This document shows, in pieces, positions 48,253 through 56,780 of a DNA stretch of 64,000 nt; position 1 is the first letter of the stretch, and the number at the start of each line of letters is the position of its first letter. The translations under genes were made by a program, and so were the position numbers. The notes beneath the pieces were generated by a model. It had not been told where the DNA came from and made no database searches. It was given only the letters and a program-made list of their open reading frames with translations. This stretch comes from JALHVH01 sp964585685 (lineage in GTDB: Bacteria; Acidobacteriota; Aminicenantia; Aminicenantales; Saccharicenantaceae): the NCBI GenBank assembly GCA_964585685.1, contig CAZPEP010000067.1:19730-83729 (forward strand), given 5' to 3'.

Positions 48253-50331
48253 ATGGAAAACAGATACGGGCGATGTTTCATTCTCTTGACCTTTTTGGCG
48301 CTCGTAAACCTGCTTGCCAATGCCGCCGCGCCCCCGGCTCAAGATGAAGTTTCGCCGCCGGCCTATGAATTCAAAATGGAGACCTCGTGGCTCAAGATGA
48401 GTGACGGCACGCGCCTTTCGGTTACATCCTATAAGCCGGTGCCTCGCGAACCCGGCGAAAAATTCCCCGTCATCTTCGAATTCCTGCCCTATCGAAAGGA
48501 TGACGGCGGCTATATCGGCACGTACTCCCTATATGCCTATTTCGTGCGGCGCGGCTTCATCATGACCAGGGTGGACATCCGCGGCACCGGGGCATCGGAA
48601 GGGATCTTCCCCCTCCGCGAATATTCCGAGCAAGAGCTCGACGATGCCGTCGAGATCATCGGCCAGCTCTCGCGATGGCCCGAATCCAACGGGAATGTCG
48701 GCATGTGGGGCATATCCTGGGGCGGTTTCAACGCCATCCAGGCGGCGATGCGCCAGCCTCCCGCTCTTAAGGCCATTCTCGCGGCCTGCGCTACCGACGA
48801 CCTTTATCACGACGACGTCCACTACATCGACGGCGCTTTGCACGTGGACGAATGGGCTTTTTGGTTCGACCACTCCAAAGCCATCCCCCGGTCTCCCGAT
48901 TATCCGTTGGACGAGGATTACTTCAAAGAACGATTCGAATCCTATCCGGGACTCCTCACCTATCTCAAGGAGCAGAAGGACGGCGACTTCTGGCGGAAAA
49001 ACTCCCTCCGCTGGCAGTATGACAAGATCCGCATCCCCTGTTATCTCATCGGCGGCCTCCTGGACGGTTACAGAGACAGCATTCCCCGCATGCTTGAGAA
49101 CATGAAAGTTCCCGTCAAAGCCGAGATCGGGCCCTACAATCACGCCTGGCCGGACGACGGGACACCCGGGCCGAACTACGAGTGGCGACATGAGGCCGTC
49201 CGCTTTTGGGATCAATGGCTCAAGGGCAAGAACATGGGTGTGCTTGACGACCCCCGCCTTGCCGTTTTCCTCAGAGAAGGGCACGCCCCCGACGCGGCCC
49301 TGGCCATGACGCCGGGCCGTTGGATCGCCGGGAATTGGCCGATACCCGGGACGACCTGGAGGAAACTCTTTCCCGCGGAGAATCACCAGCTCAGAGCCGA
49401 CCGGAGCGCACAAGCAAAAGAGTCGTTGTATTATGACCCCACTTATGGCATAAACACCGGCCTCTGGTGGGGAGAGCCGACCGCCGATATGCGGCCCGAT
49501 GATGCCGGCAGTTTGGTTTTTGACAGCCCGCCGCTCGGCAAAGGCTTCGAGATCGTCGGTTTTCCTCAGGTACGCCTGCGGGTTTCGGCCGACGCTCCGC
49601 TGGTCAATTGGGTGGCCCGACTGGAAGATGTTTTCCCGGACGGCCGGGTCTCTCTCGTCGCGGGAGCGCTTCTTCCCGGCGCCCAGCGAAATTCCCGGCT
49701 TGAGCCGGAAGCGCTTATCCCGGGAATATTCTATGACCTTGAGTTCGAAATGCACTTCACGACCTGGACGTTCAAACCCGGCCACCGCATCCGCCTCTCG
49801 GTCTCGAATTCGCTCTTTCCAATGATCTGGCCCACCCCTTATCTTATGACCACCCAACTTATGACCGGGACCGAAGCGACGCGGATCGAATTGCCCGTCA
49901 TCCCCCCGAAAGAGCGCGAGAAGCCCGCCTTTAAGGCTCCCGAAATAAGGGAGGAACGCGGTGATGCCCGCGACCTGGGCGGCGGGGCCTGGCCCATCGG
50001 CTTTTTCGAGTGGAGGCGGGACCTTTCGAAAGGGACGGTCGGCGTCGAATGGAGAGGGACCAGCACTTGGGAGATCAAAGACTGCCGTTACCACGCAACC
50101 GAGAAGAACACCTATGAGACGGAAGAAAAGGATCCTGCTCGATCGCGTTTTTTGGGCGAGGATAGCGACCGCATCGAACTCCCCGGCCGGATCCTCTATT
50201 TGCTGACCAATATAGAGATCCGCTCCGACGAAAAAAGTTTCCATGTCGCGTTCATCCGGCAGATATTCGAGAACGACAAACTCGTCCGGCGCCGGGAATG
50301 GAAAGAAACCGTCCCGAGGATGTTCAACTAG
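48253..50331 (+). CDS. CocE/NonD (S15) family serine hydrolase
   Basis: 692 residues, signal peptide to about 26. Alpha/beta hydrolase with Ser155 (WGISWGGF), Asp271 (GLLDGYRDS) and His297 (GPYNHAW), then a jelly-roll C-terminal domain (HFTTWTFKPGHRIRLSVSNS). This is the X-Pro dipeptidyl-peptidase/cocaine esterase family, which cleaves peptide or ester bonds. GGAGGG precedes the ATG. The next gene starts within about 10 bases of its stop, so they are cotranscribed. Confidence 0.9.
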   Translation: MENRYGRCFILLTFLALVNLLANAAAPPAQDEVSPPAYEFKMETSWLKMSDGTRLSVTSYKPVPREPGEKFPVIFEFLPYRKDDGGYIGTYSLYAYFVRRGFIMTRVDIRGTGASEGIFPLREYSEQELDDAVEIIGQLSRWPESNGNVGMWGISWGGFNAIQAAMRQPPALKAILAACATDDLYHDDVHYIDGALHVDEWAFWFDHSKAIPRSPDYPLDEDYFKERFESYPGLLTYLKEQKDGDFWRKNSLRWQYDKIRIPCYLIGGLLDGYRDSIPRMLENMKVPVKAEIGPYNHAWPDDGTPGPNYEWRHEAVRFWDQWLKGKNMGVLDDPRLAVFLREGHAPDAALAMTPGRWIAGNWPIPGTTWRKLFPAENHQLRADRSAQAKESLYYDPTYGINTGLWWGEPTADMRPDDAGSLVFDSPPLGKGFEIVGFPQVRLRVSADAPLVNWVARLEDVFPDGRVSLVAGALLPGAQRNSRLEPEALIPGIFYDLEFEMHFTTWTFKPGHRIRLSVSNSLFPMIWPTPYLMTTQLMTGTEATRIELPVIPPKEREKPAFKAPEIREERGDARDLGGGAWPIGFFEWRRDLSKGTVGVEWRGTSTWEIKDCRYHATEKNTYETEEKDPARSRFLGEDSDRIELPGRILYLLTNIEIRSDEKSFHVAFIRQIFENDKLVRRREWKETVPRMFN

Positions 50332-50341
50332 AGTGGCGGGA

Positions 50342-51505
50342 ATGCCGGTCGTCGGGTTGGAACGGGGGATCCGCTATGACGCGGACGGGCTTCGGCGCGC
50401 GATCAGGAATGTCTTGGCGCCCCTGGGCGGGATTTCGGCGTTTGTCCGAGAAGGCGACCGGGTCCTCGTCAAGCCGAACATAGTTGCGCCCGCCCGGCCG
50501 GACACGGGCATCTGCACGCATCCCCTGTTCGTCCAGGCCGTTTGCGACCTTGTTGCCGAACGAGGCCCGGCCCGGATCCACGTCGGCGACATGCCCGGCT
50601 ATAGCTTCCTGGGCGAGGGGCGGCGCTGCGCGAACGAGTCGGGACTGGCCGCGGCGCTGGCCGGTGGGCCGGCGCGGATCATCCCGTTCGAAGGGACGCA
50701 CGTTCGGATCTCGAGCGAAAAGTTCCGCGTCTTCCGCCATATCGACCTGACCCGCGAAGTCCTCGACGCAGACGTTGTTATCTCCCTGCCGACGCCGAAA
50801 TCGCATCGCCTGACGCGATATTCGGGCGCGGTCAAGAACGCCTTCGGATGCGTTTCTTACGGGACCAGGGAGCGGATCCACAAGATGGGGGACTACCGGA
50901 AGTTCTGCGACGGGCTCGTCGACATTTTTGAATGCGTCCGTCCGTCCCTGACGATCGCGGACATGGTCCGCGTCCAGGAGGGTAACGGCCCGTGCACGGG
51001 GAGCCCGCTCGACGTCGGAATTGTGCTCGCCGCCGCCGACGGAGTCGCCCTCGACGCCGTGGGCCAATACCTGCTCGGGATGGAGCCGGAGGACGTGTTA
51101 ACGACGGCTCTCGCCCGGGCGCGCGGGGTCGGGGAGGGCGACCCCGGCAGGATTGAAGTCGCCGGCCCGCCGGATTGGCGTCTTGCGCGCGTCGTGGCCG
51201 TGGGGCCGGGGCGATTCCACTCCTTCCTCCAGTTCGGCCTGCCCGTGCCGGTCCTCAAGGTTCTTGCGGCTTTGGTCAGGGCCAGGCCGGTTTTCCGGTC
51301 CGGGAAGTGCGATGGGTGCGAACTCTGCCTGGAGAGATGCCCCGGGCATGCCCTATCCCGGCGCGGGACGCGGATCCGACGCGACCGAAAAGCCTGCCTG
51401 CTCTGCTTCGGCTGCGTCGCCGTCTGCCCGCGAGGGGCCGCAGAAACCCGGTGGGACTCGGTCTCGGCGTGGAACAAGCGCCTCACCCGGAAATTTCTTC
51501 GTTGA
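50342..51505 (+). CDS. DUF362 domain protein with two [4Fe-4S] sites
   Basis: About 387 residues. DUF362 body: VLVKPNIVAPARPDTG, THPLFVQAV, SLPTPKSHRLTRYSGAVKN. At the C-terminus a ferredoxin module has two complete motifs, CDGCELCLERCP and CLLCFGCVAVCP (about residues 322-361). The start may be GTG at 50333 or ATG at 50342; neither has a strong site and coupling to the S15 gene is likely. The family is thought to handle redox reactions but no substrate is established. Confidence 0.82.
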   Translation: MPVVGLERGIRYDADGLRRAIRNVLAPLGGISAFVREGDRVLVKPNIVAPARPDTGICTHPLFVQAVCDLVAERGPARIHVGDMPGYSFLGEGRRCANESGLAAALAGGPARIIPFEGTHVRISSEKFRVFRHIDLTREVLDADVVISLPTPKSHRLTRYSGAVKNAFGCVSYGTRERIHKMGDYRKFCDGLVDIFECVRPSLTIADMVRVQEGNGPCTGSPLDVGIVLAAADGVALDAVGQYLLGMEPEDVLTTALARARGVGEGDPGRIEVAGPPDWRLARVVAVGPGRFHSFLQFGLPVPVLKVLAALVRARPVFRSGKCDGCELCLERCPGHALSRRGTRIRRDRKACLLCFGCVAVCPRGAAETRWDSVSAWNKRLTRKFLR

Positions 51506-51520
51506 CCCGTTCGCCGACGC

Positions 51521-51548
51521 TACCCCGCCTTTCATGGCGGGGTAGCGA
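51521..51548 (+). terminator. Strong hairpin after the DUF362-ferredoxin gene
   Basis: Perfect 11-bp stem GCTACCCCGCC (51521-51531) with complement at 51538-51548, loop TTTCAT, without a T tract. A second imperfect GC-rich hairpin follows at about 51585-51612. May end transcription with Rho or protect a 3' end. Confidence 0.45.
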
Positions 51549-51623
51549 AGCGCGAAACGAGGCTCAGTGTTAACCCCGAGCAAGCCCCGGCCCTGGCTTT
51601 GCCAGGACCGGGAAGTCGAGGGG

Positions 51624-51652
51624 TTGACAGAGGTCCGTGCCCCCGATATAGT
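51624..51652 (+). promoter_or_regulatory. Promoter of the nucleotidyltransferase gene, nearly leaderless
   Basis: TTGACA at 51624-51629, 17-base spacer, TATAGT at 51647-51652. The ATG at 51663 is 10 bases past the -10, leaving a leader of a few bases, and no ribosome binding site is present. Confidence 0.6.
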
Positions 51653-51662
51653 CAACAAAAGC

Positions 51663-52400
51663 ATGAAAGCCGTCATTCTGTGCGCCGGGGTAGGGGGGCG
51701 CCTTCGGCCCCTGACCGAGGACCGGCCGAAGTGCCTAGTTGAGGTCGGCGGGAGGACCATCCTGGAATCCTGCCTCGCGAACCTGGAAGCCGGGGGGATC
51801 GACGAAGTCGTCATCGTGACCGGCTACAAGAGCGAGCTCCTCGAGCGGCTCGCCCTCGACAAATGCCGGACGCGAGTGACGTTCGTCCATAACGAGGGAT
51901 ACGCCCGCACCAATACCGCCGTCTCCCTCAACCTGGCGCTCAAGGGGATGGATTCGGACTTCGTCCTCATTAACGGGGACGTCCTTTTCGACCGGGGCAT
52001 CCTCGACGACCTGCTCCGCGATCCCGTCCGCAATTGCCTTGCGGTGGACCCGGACGTCGCCCTCGACGGCGAAGAGGTCAAGGTCATCGCCCGGGACGGG
52101 CGGGTGGAAAAGGTCGGCAAGGACGCCGATCCCGCTCGGAGCCTCGGCGAGGCGATCGGGTTGAACAAGATCGGTCGGGGTCTCATCCCTGAGCTCGTCG
52201 CGATCTACAACGGCCTGGAGAAAAAGGGGGAGGTCGGCCATTATTTTGAAAAGGGGTTCGACGTGATCTGTGGTCGGGGCGGGGCCGATGGGCTGGCGTT
52301 TGGAGTCTGCCTGACCGCCCGGCGGCCCTGGGTCGAGATCGATACCTTCGAGGATTATGAATATGCCGTCCGAGAGATCGCTCCCAGACTCCGCCGCTGA
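51663..52400 (+). CDS. Sugar/polyol-phosphate nucleotidyltransferase
   Basis: About 245 residues. The nucleotide-binding start MKAVILCAGVGGRLRPLT, the DRPKCLVEV lysine motif, EVVIVTGYKSE and FVLINGDVLF mark the NTP transferase fold. NEGYARTNTAVSLNLAL and the EVKVIARDG and GEAIGLNKI segments resemble phosphocholine or inositol-phosphate cytidylyltransferases. The next gene encodes a CDP-alcohol phosphatidyltransferase that overlaps by 44 bp, so this enzyme probably makes the CDP-activated alcohol it uses (inference). Confidence 0.85.
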   Translation: MKAVILCAGVGGRLRPLTEDRPKCLVEVGGRTILESCLANLEAGGIDEVVIVTGYKSELLERLALDKCRTRVTFVHNEGYARTNTAVSLNLALKGMDSDFVLINGDVLFDRGILDDLLRDPVRNCLAVDPDVALDGEEVKVIARDGRVEKVGKDADPARSLGEAIGLNKIGRGLIPELVAIYNGLEKKGEVGHYFEKGFDVICGRGGADGLAFGVCLTARRPWVEIDTFEDYEYAVREIAPRLRR

Positions 52401-53061
52401 GCACGATCACCGGAAGTGCGTCGGGTCGTCCGGGGACAAGTCCATCATTTTCTTTTTGCAGGTCAACCGGTACCTGAACCGGCCTCTGGCCTCGCTCATC
52501 GTCCGGGCCGTTTTCCGGACGAGGATCACGCCCAACCAGCTGACCTTCGTCGCGTTCTTCATCGGCCTGGCCGGCGCGTTCGCCCTTTCTCGCGGGACGC
52601 CCGCGTTCGTCGCCGTCGGGGGCGTCCTGACCCAACTGTCCTCCGTCGTCGATTGCGCGGACGGGATGCTGGCCAGGGCCAGGAACAGGATGAGCGAGTA
52701 CGGGGCCTACCTCGACCTCGTTCTGGACCGCGTCAACGAGTTCTTCCTGATCGCGGGCGCCGTCCTCGGCAACTACGCCGGGTCCGGCAGCGTTCGGATG
52801 CTTGTCTTGGGGCTCGTAACGCTGTCGTTGTATCTTCTCCAGATCGCGATCTTCTATCTGATGGAAACGTACGCGGGCAGGGGGATCAGATGCCGGAGCG
52901 CGGAGACCCGGGGCCTCCTGCTCTTCCTCATCTTCGTGTTCAGCGTCGTGAACAGGATCGACCTCGGCATTTACGTGCTGTTTATTGTGTCCCTTGTGAC
53001 GAACCTCTCTATCTTGTTCTCGTTCCTGCGGAGAGGGGTCGTGACCCCTCCTGGCGATTGA
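52357..53061 (+). CDS. CDP-alcohol phosphatidyltransferase family membrane enzyme
   Basis: About 234 residues with about six membrane helices. The family signature DG-x2-AR-x8-G-x3-D-x3-D is exact: Asp102-Gly103, Asp120 and Asp124 among the ligands. It transfers an alcohol phosphate from a CDP carrier to a lipid or to another polyol. Starts at 52357 or 52363 inside the nucleotidyltransferase gene. The pair resembles the two halves of enzymes making di-myo-inositol phosphate or phosphocholine-type head groups. Confidence 0.86.
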   Translation: MNMPSERSLPDSAAEHDHRKCVGSSGDKSIIFFLQVNRYLNRPLASLIVRAVFRTRITPNQLTFVAFFIGLAGAFALSRGTPAFVAVGGVLTQLSSVVDCADGMLARARNRMSEYGAYLDLVLDRVNEFFLIAGAVLGNYAGSGSVRMLVLGLVTLSLYLLQIAIFYLMETYAGRGIRCRSAETRGLLLFLIFVFSVVNRIDLGIYVLFIVSLVTNLSILFSFLRRGVVTPPGD

Positions 53062-53086
53062 CGCGGTCCCGGGTTTTTATTATCAT
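53058..53086 (+). promoter_or_regulatory. Promoter of the GlsB-like gene
   Basis: TTGACG at 53058-53063 (overlapping the upstream stop codon), 17-base spacer, TATCAT at 53081-53086, 27 bases before the ATG. Confidence 0.55.
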
Positions 53087-53113
53087 CCGGTCTCAAGCAG
53101 GAAGGAGGGACCT

Positions 53114-53362
53114 ATGCATATCGTCTGGACGATCCTTTTGGGGTTGGCGGCGGGTATCCTCGCCAAGTTCATCTATCCCGGCAGGGAGAACATGGGCCTG
53201 ATCGTGACCGCCCTGCTGGGCATCGCGGGGTCTTTCGTCGCCTCTTATCTGGGCCAATGGCTCAAGATATACCAGCCCGGCCAGACGGCTGGCTTTATCG
53301 GCTCCATTGTCGGCGCCCTGATGCTCCTTTTCGTTTACGGCCTGATCAGGCGCAGAGCGTAA
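53114..53362 (+). CDS. GlsB/YeaQ/YmgE-family small membrane protein
   Basis: 82 residues, three hydrophobic helices. WTILLGLAAGILAKFIYPGRE, LLGIAGSFVASYLG and GFIGSIVGALMLLFVYG match the transglycosylase-associated (GlsB) family tied to general stress in other bacteria. GGAAGGAGGG precedes the ATG. Its own promoter indicates a single-gene unit. Confidence 0.85.
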   Translation: MHIVWTILLGLAAGILAKFIYPGRENMGLIVTALLGIAGSFVASYLGQWLKIYQPGQTAGFIGSIVGALMLLFVYGLIRRRA

Positions 53363-53478
53363 TCGCGCCGCCCGGCTGAATTCGAACGATAAGCCGGCCG
53401 TGCGGCCGATTCCCGGAAACGATCGCAATAGGACAGCCGCCCCTCAGCTCGGACGCAGGACCTGCCGCCGCCGCAGGC

Positions 53479-54447
53479 TCACCGGGTCTGCGGCAGCCAG
53501 AGGTAATAGAACCCCGTTTTCAGGACCCCGAGGTACGATTCCAGCATCTTGGCTTCGGGCGGGGCATAGTCCCCCAGCCGGGCGGCATAGATATTGGTCT
53601 TGGACTTCGGATAGTAGGTGTAAGCGACGAGGCGGGCCGTTCTCAAGGACGCTAGAGCCAGGGTTTTCCGGAACGCGTCGTCGAAATATCCTATTTCGTC
53701 TATGAGTTTCAGCTTGAGGGCCTGCGGGGCGGTATAGACCCGCCCGTCGGCGATCGCGCGCAGCTCCCCGGCTGCGATCCGGTCCTTCCGGTTCCCGGAC
53801 ACCGCCTTCAGGAAATCCTCGTAGTATTCGTCGATGATCCCCTGGAAGATTCCCTTTTCTTCCTCGGTCATGTCCCGGAAGGGCGTACCGGAATCCTTGG
53901 ACGCGCCGGACTTGATGATGTTGACCTTGACGCCGATCTTGGACATCAACGATTCGACGTTGGGGAAGACGGAGATGACGCCGATGCTTCCGGTCAGGGT
54001 CGTCGGATGGGCCAGGATGACGTCACAGGCCGACGCGATATAGTATCCTCCCGACGCCGCGACCCCCATCATCAGCCCGACGACGGGCTTGCCCGTCCGT
54101 TCCTTGAACCGGAGGATCTCGTGATAAATAATGTCGCTTGCCGTGACCTCTCCGCCGGGAGTATCCAGTCTGAGGATGACCGCCCTGACCAGCGGGTCGC
54201 GGGCCGCTTTTTCCAATCGTTCAAAGACGCGGGCAACAACGTTCTTCTCCCGGGAGAGGAGGCTCGCGTCTCCGATCGACGAGATCACTCCCTCGACGTC
54301 GATCATCACGACCTTTTCCGGGGCCGGGTCGGAAATGAGGACTGCTTCCTCGAGGTCCTCTCTGCCGAGGAAGTCGAGGTGAAAGTGCGGGGAACACCCC
54401 GCCAGGGCGGCCGCCGCGGCGAGCAGAAGGAAGGCCATCCGTTTCAT
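53479..54447 (-). CDS. sppA: SppA-type signal peptide peptidase, lipoprotein form
   Basis: 322 residues. Lipobox LAGC at Cys18 instead of the usual membrane anchor. The S49 catalytic pair is Ser132 (GVAASGGYYIA) and Lys184 (SGASKDSG), the arrangement of the short, single-domain SppA. It degrades cleaved signal peptides. GAGGAGGG precedes the start. Divergent from the adenylating enzyme at 54488. Confidence 0.9.
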   Translation of the reverse strand: MKRMAFLLLAAAAALAGCSPHFHLDFLGREDLEEAVLISDPAPEKVVMIDVEGVISSIGDASLLSREKNVVARVFERLEKAARDPLVRAVILRLDTPGGEVTASDIIYHEILRFKERTGKPVVGLMMGVAASGGYYIASACDVILAHPTTLTGSIGVISVFPNVESLMSKIGVKVNIIKSGASKDSGTPFRDMTEEEKGIFQGIIDEYYEDFLKAVSGNRKDRIAAGELRAIADGRVYTAPQALKLKLIDEIGYFDDAFRKTLALASLRTARLVAYTYYPKSKTNIYAARLGDYAPPEAKMLESYLGVLKTGFYYLWLPQTR

Positions 54448-54479
54448 ACACCCTCCTCGGGAATATCGTCTCCGGACGC

Positions 54480-54485
54480 ATTATA
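54480..54485 (-). promoter_or_regulatory. -10 element of sppA
   Basis: Perfect TATAAT on the minus strand, 33 bases upstream of the sppA start; no clear -35 hexamer. Confidence 0.4.
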
Positions 54486-54487
54486 GC

Positions 54488-56155
54488 ATGGCAGGGGATC
54501 GCTTGCGCCACTGTCCGGAAACGGGTAGCATGGAGGCCGAAAAGCTAGAAGAGGACCGATTGAAGTTCCTGCCCAGCGATCTGTCCGTCGGTACCGCCTT
54601 CCTGCGCCGGCTCCCTTTGTTCCTTCACGGGAAGCTCGACAGGCCTCGCGCCGAAGCCATCCTCGGGAACCGGCTTCGGAACAGGGAAGCCCGATTTCTT
54701 GATCTCGCCCGGAGGGGCATCTACGAACATTCCTCCAATCCCTATCTCAAGCTCCTCGAGAACGCCGGCTGCGCATTCGGAGACCTGGAGGAGCTCGTCG
54801 GCAAAGAAGGGCTGGAAGGGACCCTGGCCGTTCTCCTTGCAAGCGGCGTTTATCTCAAGGTCGGTGAGTTCAAGGGCCGCCAGCCCCTGAGGCGTCCGGG
54901 CCTGACCATGGAGATCGGCCCGGAAAGCGTCCGGAATCCCCGCGCGGACTTTCACATCCCAGTTAAGAGCAGCGGTAGCCGGAGCTCCGGAACCCCTGTC
55001 CTCATCGACCTGGCCTACGTGGCTGAATGCGCCGTCAATTGCTACTTGATGCTCCTGGCCCGGGGCGGGGAGGAGTGGGTCAAGGCGGACTGGGAGGTCC
55101 CAGGGGGAGGCGCGCTCTTCCGTCTGCTCAAGTTCAGCCGTTTCGGGAAACGTCCGGAACGATGGTTCTCCCAGCTCGATCCCGCAGCCCCCGGCCTCCA
55201 CCCCCGCTATGCCTGGAGCGCGAAGGCCCTGCGCTTGGGCAGCCTGATGGCCGGCGCGCCCTTGCCGAAGCTCGAACACGTTTCCCTTGACGATCCCATG
55301 CCCATCGTCCGATGGATGGCCGGAGTGCTCGAGAAAGGGAAGGCTCCCTGCCTCTTTACGTTCCCGAGTTCGGCCGTCCGCGTCGCCCGAGCCGCCCTGA
55401 ATGCCGGGGTGGAGCTCGACGGAGCCAGGTTTCTGATCTCGGGGGAGCCTATCACCGAGGCCCGGGCCACGGTCATCCGTCGGGCGGGAGGCCGGCCGAT
55501 CGCGCGATACGGGACCATCGAGTGCGGTCCGATCGGCTACGGGTGTCTGGACCCGACGGTGCCCGACGATCTCCATCTCCATTCCGACCTTCACGCCATC
55601 ATCCAGGCCGGGGAATGGGGAAAGCGCGAGGGTCTGCCCCGCGAGGCCCTCTTCCTCACGACCTTATCTCCTTGCGCGCCGTTCGTTTTTCTGAACGTAT
55701 CCATGGGAGACATGGCGGTTCTGGACCGGAGGGATTGCGGATGCGCGCTGGGGGCGTTGGGCTGGCACACGCACGCATCGAGGATCCGGAGCTTTGAGAA
55801 GCTCACCGGATTGGGGATGACCTTCCTCGACACGGACGTCGTCCGGATCCTGGAGGAGGTCCTTCCCGCCGTCTTCGGCGGAGCGCCGACCGACTACCAG
55901 CTCCTGGAGGAGGAAGGGCCGGAAGGGGACCCCGTCCTGAAGCTTCTGGCCCATCCCGGCCTCGGGGTGCTCGACGAAGGGAAGGTTCGCGAGGTCTTTT
56001 TCGCGAATATTGGCCGCGGGTCGAGCGCGAAAAAGGTCATGGAATTGACCTGGAAGCAGGCGGGGCTGTTCAGGATCGAGCGCCGGCCGCCCGTTTCGAC
56101 CGGCTCAGGGAAGATCCTCCATCTCCATGTAGAGCGCGGGGCCGGGAGGCTTTAG
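54488..56155 (+). CDS. PaaK/LuxE-like acyl-adenylating enzyme
   Basis: About 555 residues. Adenylate-forming motifs: SSGSRSSGTPV (phosphate loop), VELDGARFLISGEPITEARA, RYGTIECGPIGYGC (YGxTE) and VSMGDMAVLDRRDCGCALG. It resembles phenylacetate-CoA ligase and LuxE-type enzymes rather than fatty-acyl-CoA ligases. Start at 54488 or 54530 (MEAEKLEE); no convincing ribosome binding site for either. The 3' end overlaps the convergent gene by 86 bp. Substrate unknown. Confidence 0.78.
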   Translation: MAGDRLRHCPETGSMEAEKLEEDRLKFLPSDLSVGTAFLRRLPLFLHGKLDRPRAEAILGNRLRNREARFLDLARRGIYEHSSNPYLKLLENAGCAFGDLEELVGKEGLEGTLAVLLASGVYLKVGEFKGRQPLRRPGLTMEIGPESVRNPRADFHIPVKSSGSRSSGTPVLIDLAYVAECAVNCYLMLLARGGEEWVKADWEVPGGGALFRLLKFSRFGKRPERWFSQLDPAAPGLHPRYAWSAKALRLGSLMAGAPLPKLEHVSLDDPMPIVRWMAGVLEKGKAPCLFTFPSSAVRVARAALNAGVELDGARFLISGEPITEARATVIRRAGGRPIARYGTIECGPIGYGCLDPTVPDDLHLHSDLHAIIQAGEWGKREGLPREALFLTTLSPCAPFVFLNVSMGDMAVLDRRDCGCALGALGWHTHASRIRSFEKLTGLGMTFLDTDVVRILEEVLPAVFGGAPTDYQLLEEEGPEGDPVLKLLAHPGLGVLDEGKVREVFFANIGRGSSAKKVMELTWKQAGLFRIERRPPVSTGSGKILHLHVERGAGRL

Positions 56156-56780
56156 GGCTCCGCCGAGACGTCTTCCCGAGGAGTTCCGCTGCCCGGACCG
56201 GGTTGAATGCCCCGCAGACGCAGGGCCTGGCGAGTTCCGAGGCAGCCTCGAAATCGCTCATCTCGCCCGCGGCCACTTTGCCCGCCATCAGGCGCACATA
56301 ACGGGGAGAGACCAGGCCGTGCCCGCACAGGGTCGTGATCTCCATCGTTCGTTTGTCGGGCAATTTTTTCGTCCGGCCCCAGACGCCCAGGGACATGGCA
56401 AAGGTGTGGGGGACCAGCCCCGCTTTCCGGGCGCACCGGCACCCCCGTTCCAGGAGGCCGGAAACGACGACGGAGAGACCGAGGCGAGCTCTCCCGAGTT
56501 CTTCCAGGAAACGGCGCACGGCTTCCTCGGAGTCGAATACGACGTTGAGCAGGGAGTCCTCCCGTATTCCCGAGAGGAGTTCGCACGGGTCCTTCGTAAA
56601 GGAGTTCCCCATGCACATATCCCCGAAATTGACCGGGCCGTGCTTCAGGGAGATCCGGAGAAAGCGCCGGAGGCGGAGGATCGATCCCCTGCGGTTGATG
56701 CCTTGGGCCGACATCGCCAGGACAACCCAGTCGCCCGCAAGGGCGCTTTTGTTCCCCAGCCGGTGGAGCGTATGGGACAT
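56070..56780 (-). CDS. Conserved cysteine-containing protein of unknown function
   Basis: 236 residues, start ATG directly after the TAG of the ferredoxin gene (no gap). The core RTMEITTLCGHGLVSPRYVR and ELARPCVCGAFNPVRAAELL has paired Cys and looks strongly conserved; MGNSFTKDPCELLSG lies in the first third. The last 35 residues are Arg/Ser-rich and overlap the opposite-strand gene. I do not recognise a named family. Operon with the ferredoxin-domain protein suggests a metal or redox role (inference). Confidence 0.65.
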   Translation of the reverse strand: MSHTLHRLGNKSALAGDWVVLAMSAQGINRRGSILRLRRFLRISLKHGPVNFGDMCMGNSFTKDPCELLSGIREDSLLNVVFDSEEAVRRFLEELGRARLGLSVVVSGLLERGCRCARKAGLVPHTFAMSLGVWGRTKKLPDKRTMEITTLCGHGLVSPRYVRLMAGKVAAGEMSDFEAASELARPCVCGAFNPVRAAELLGKTSRRSPKASRPRALHGDGGSSLSRSKRAAGARS

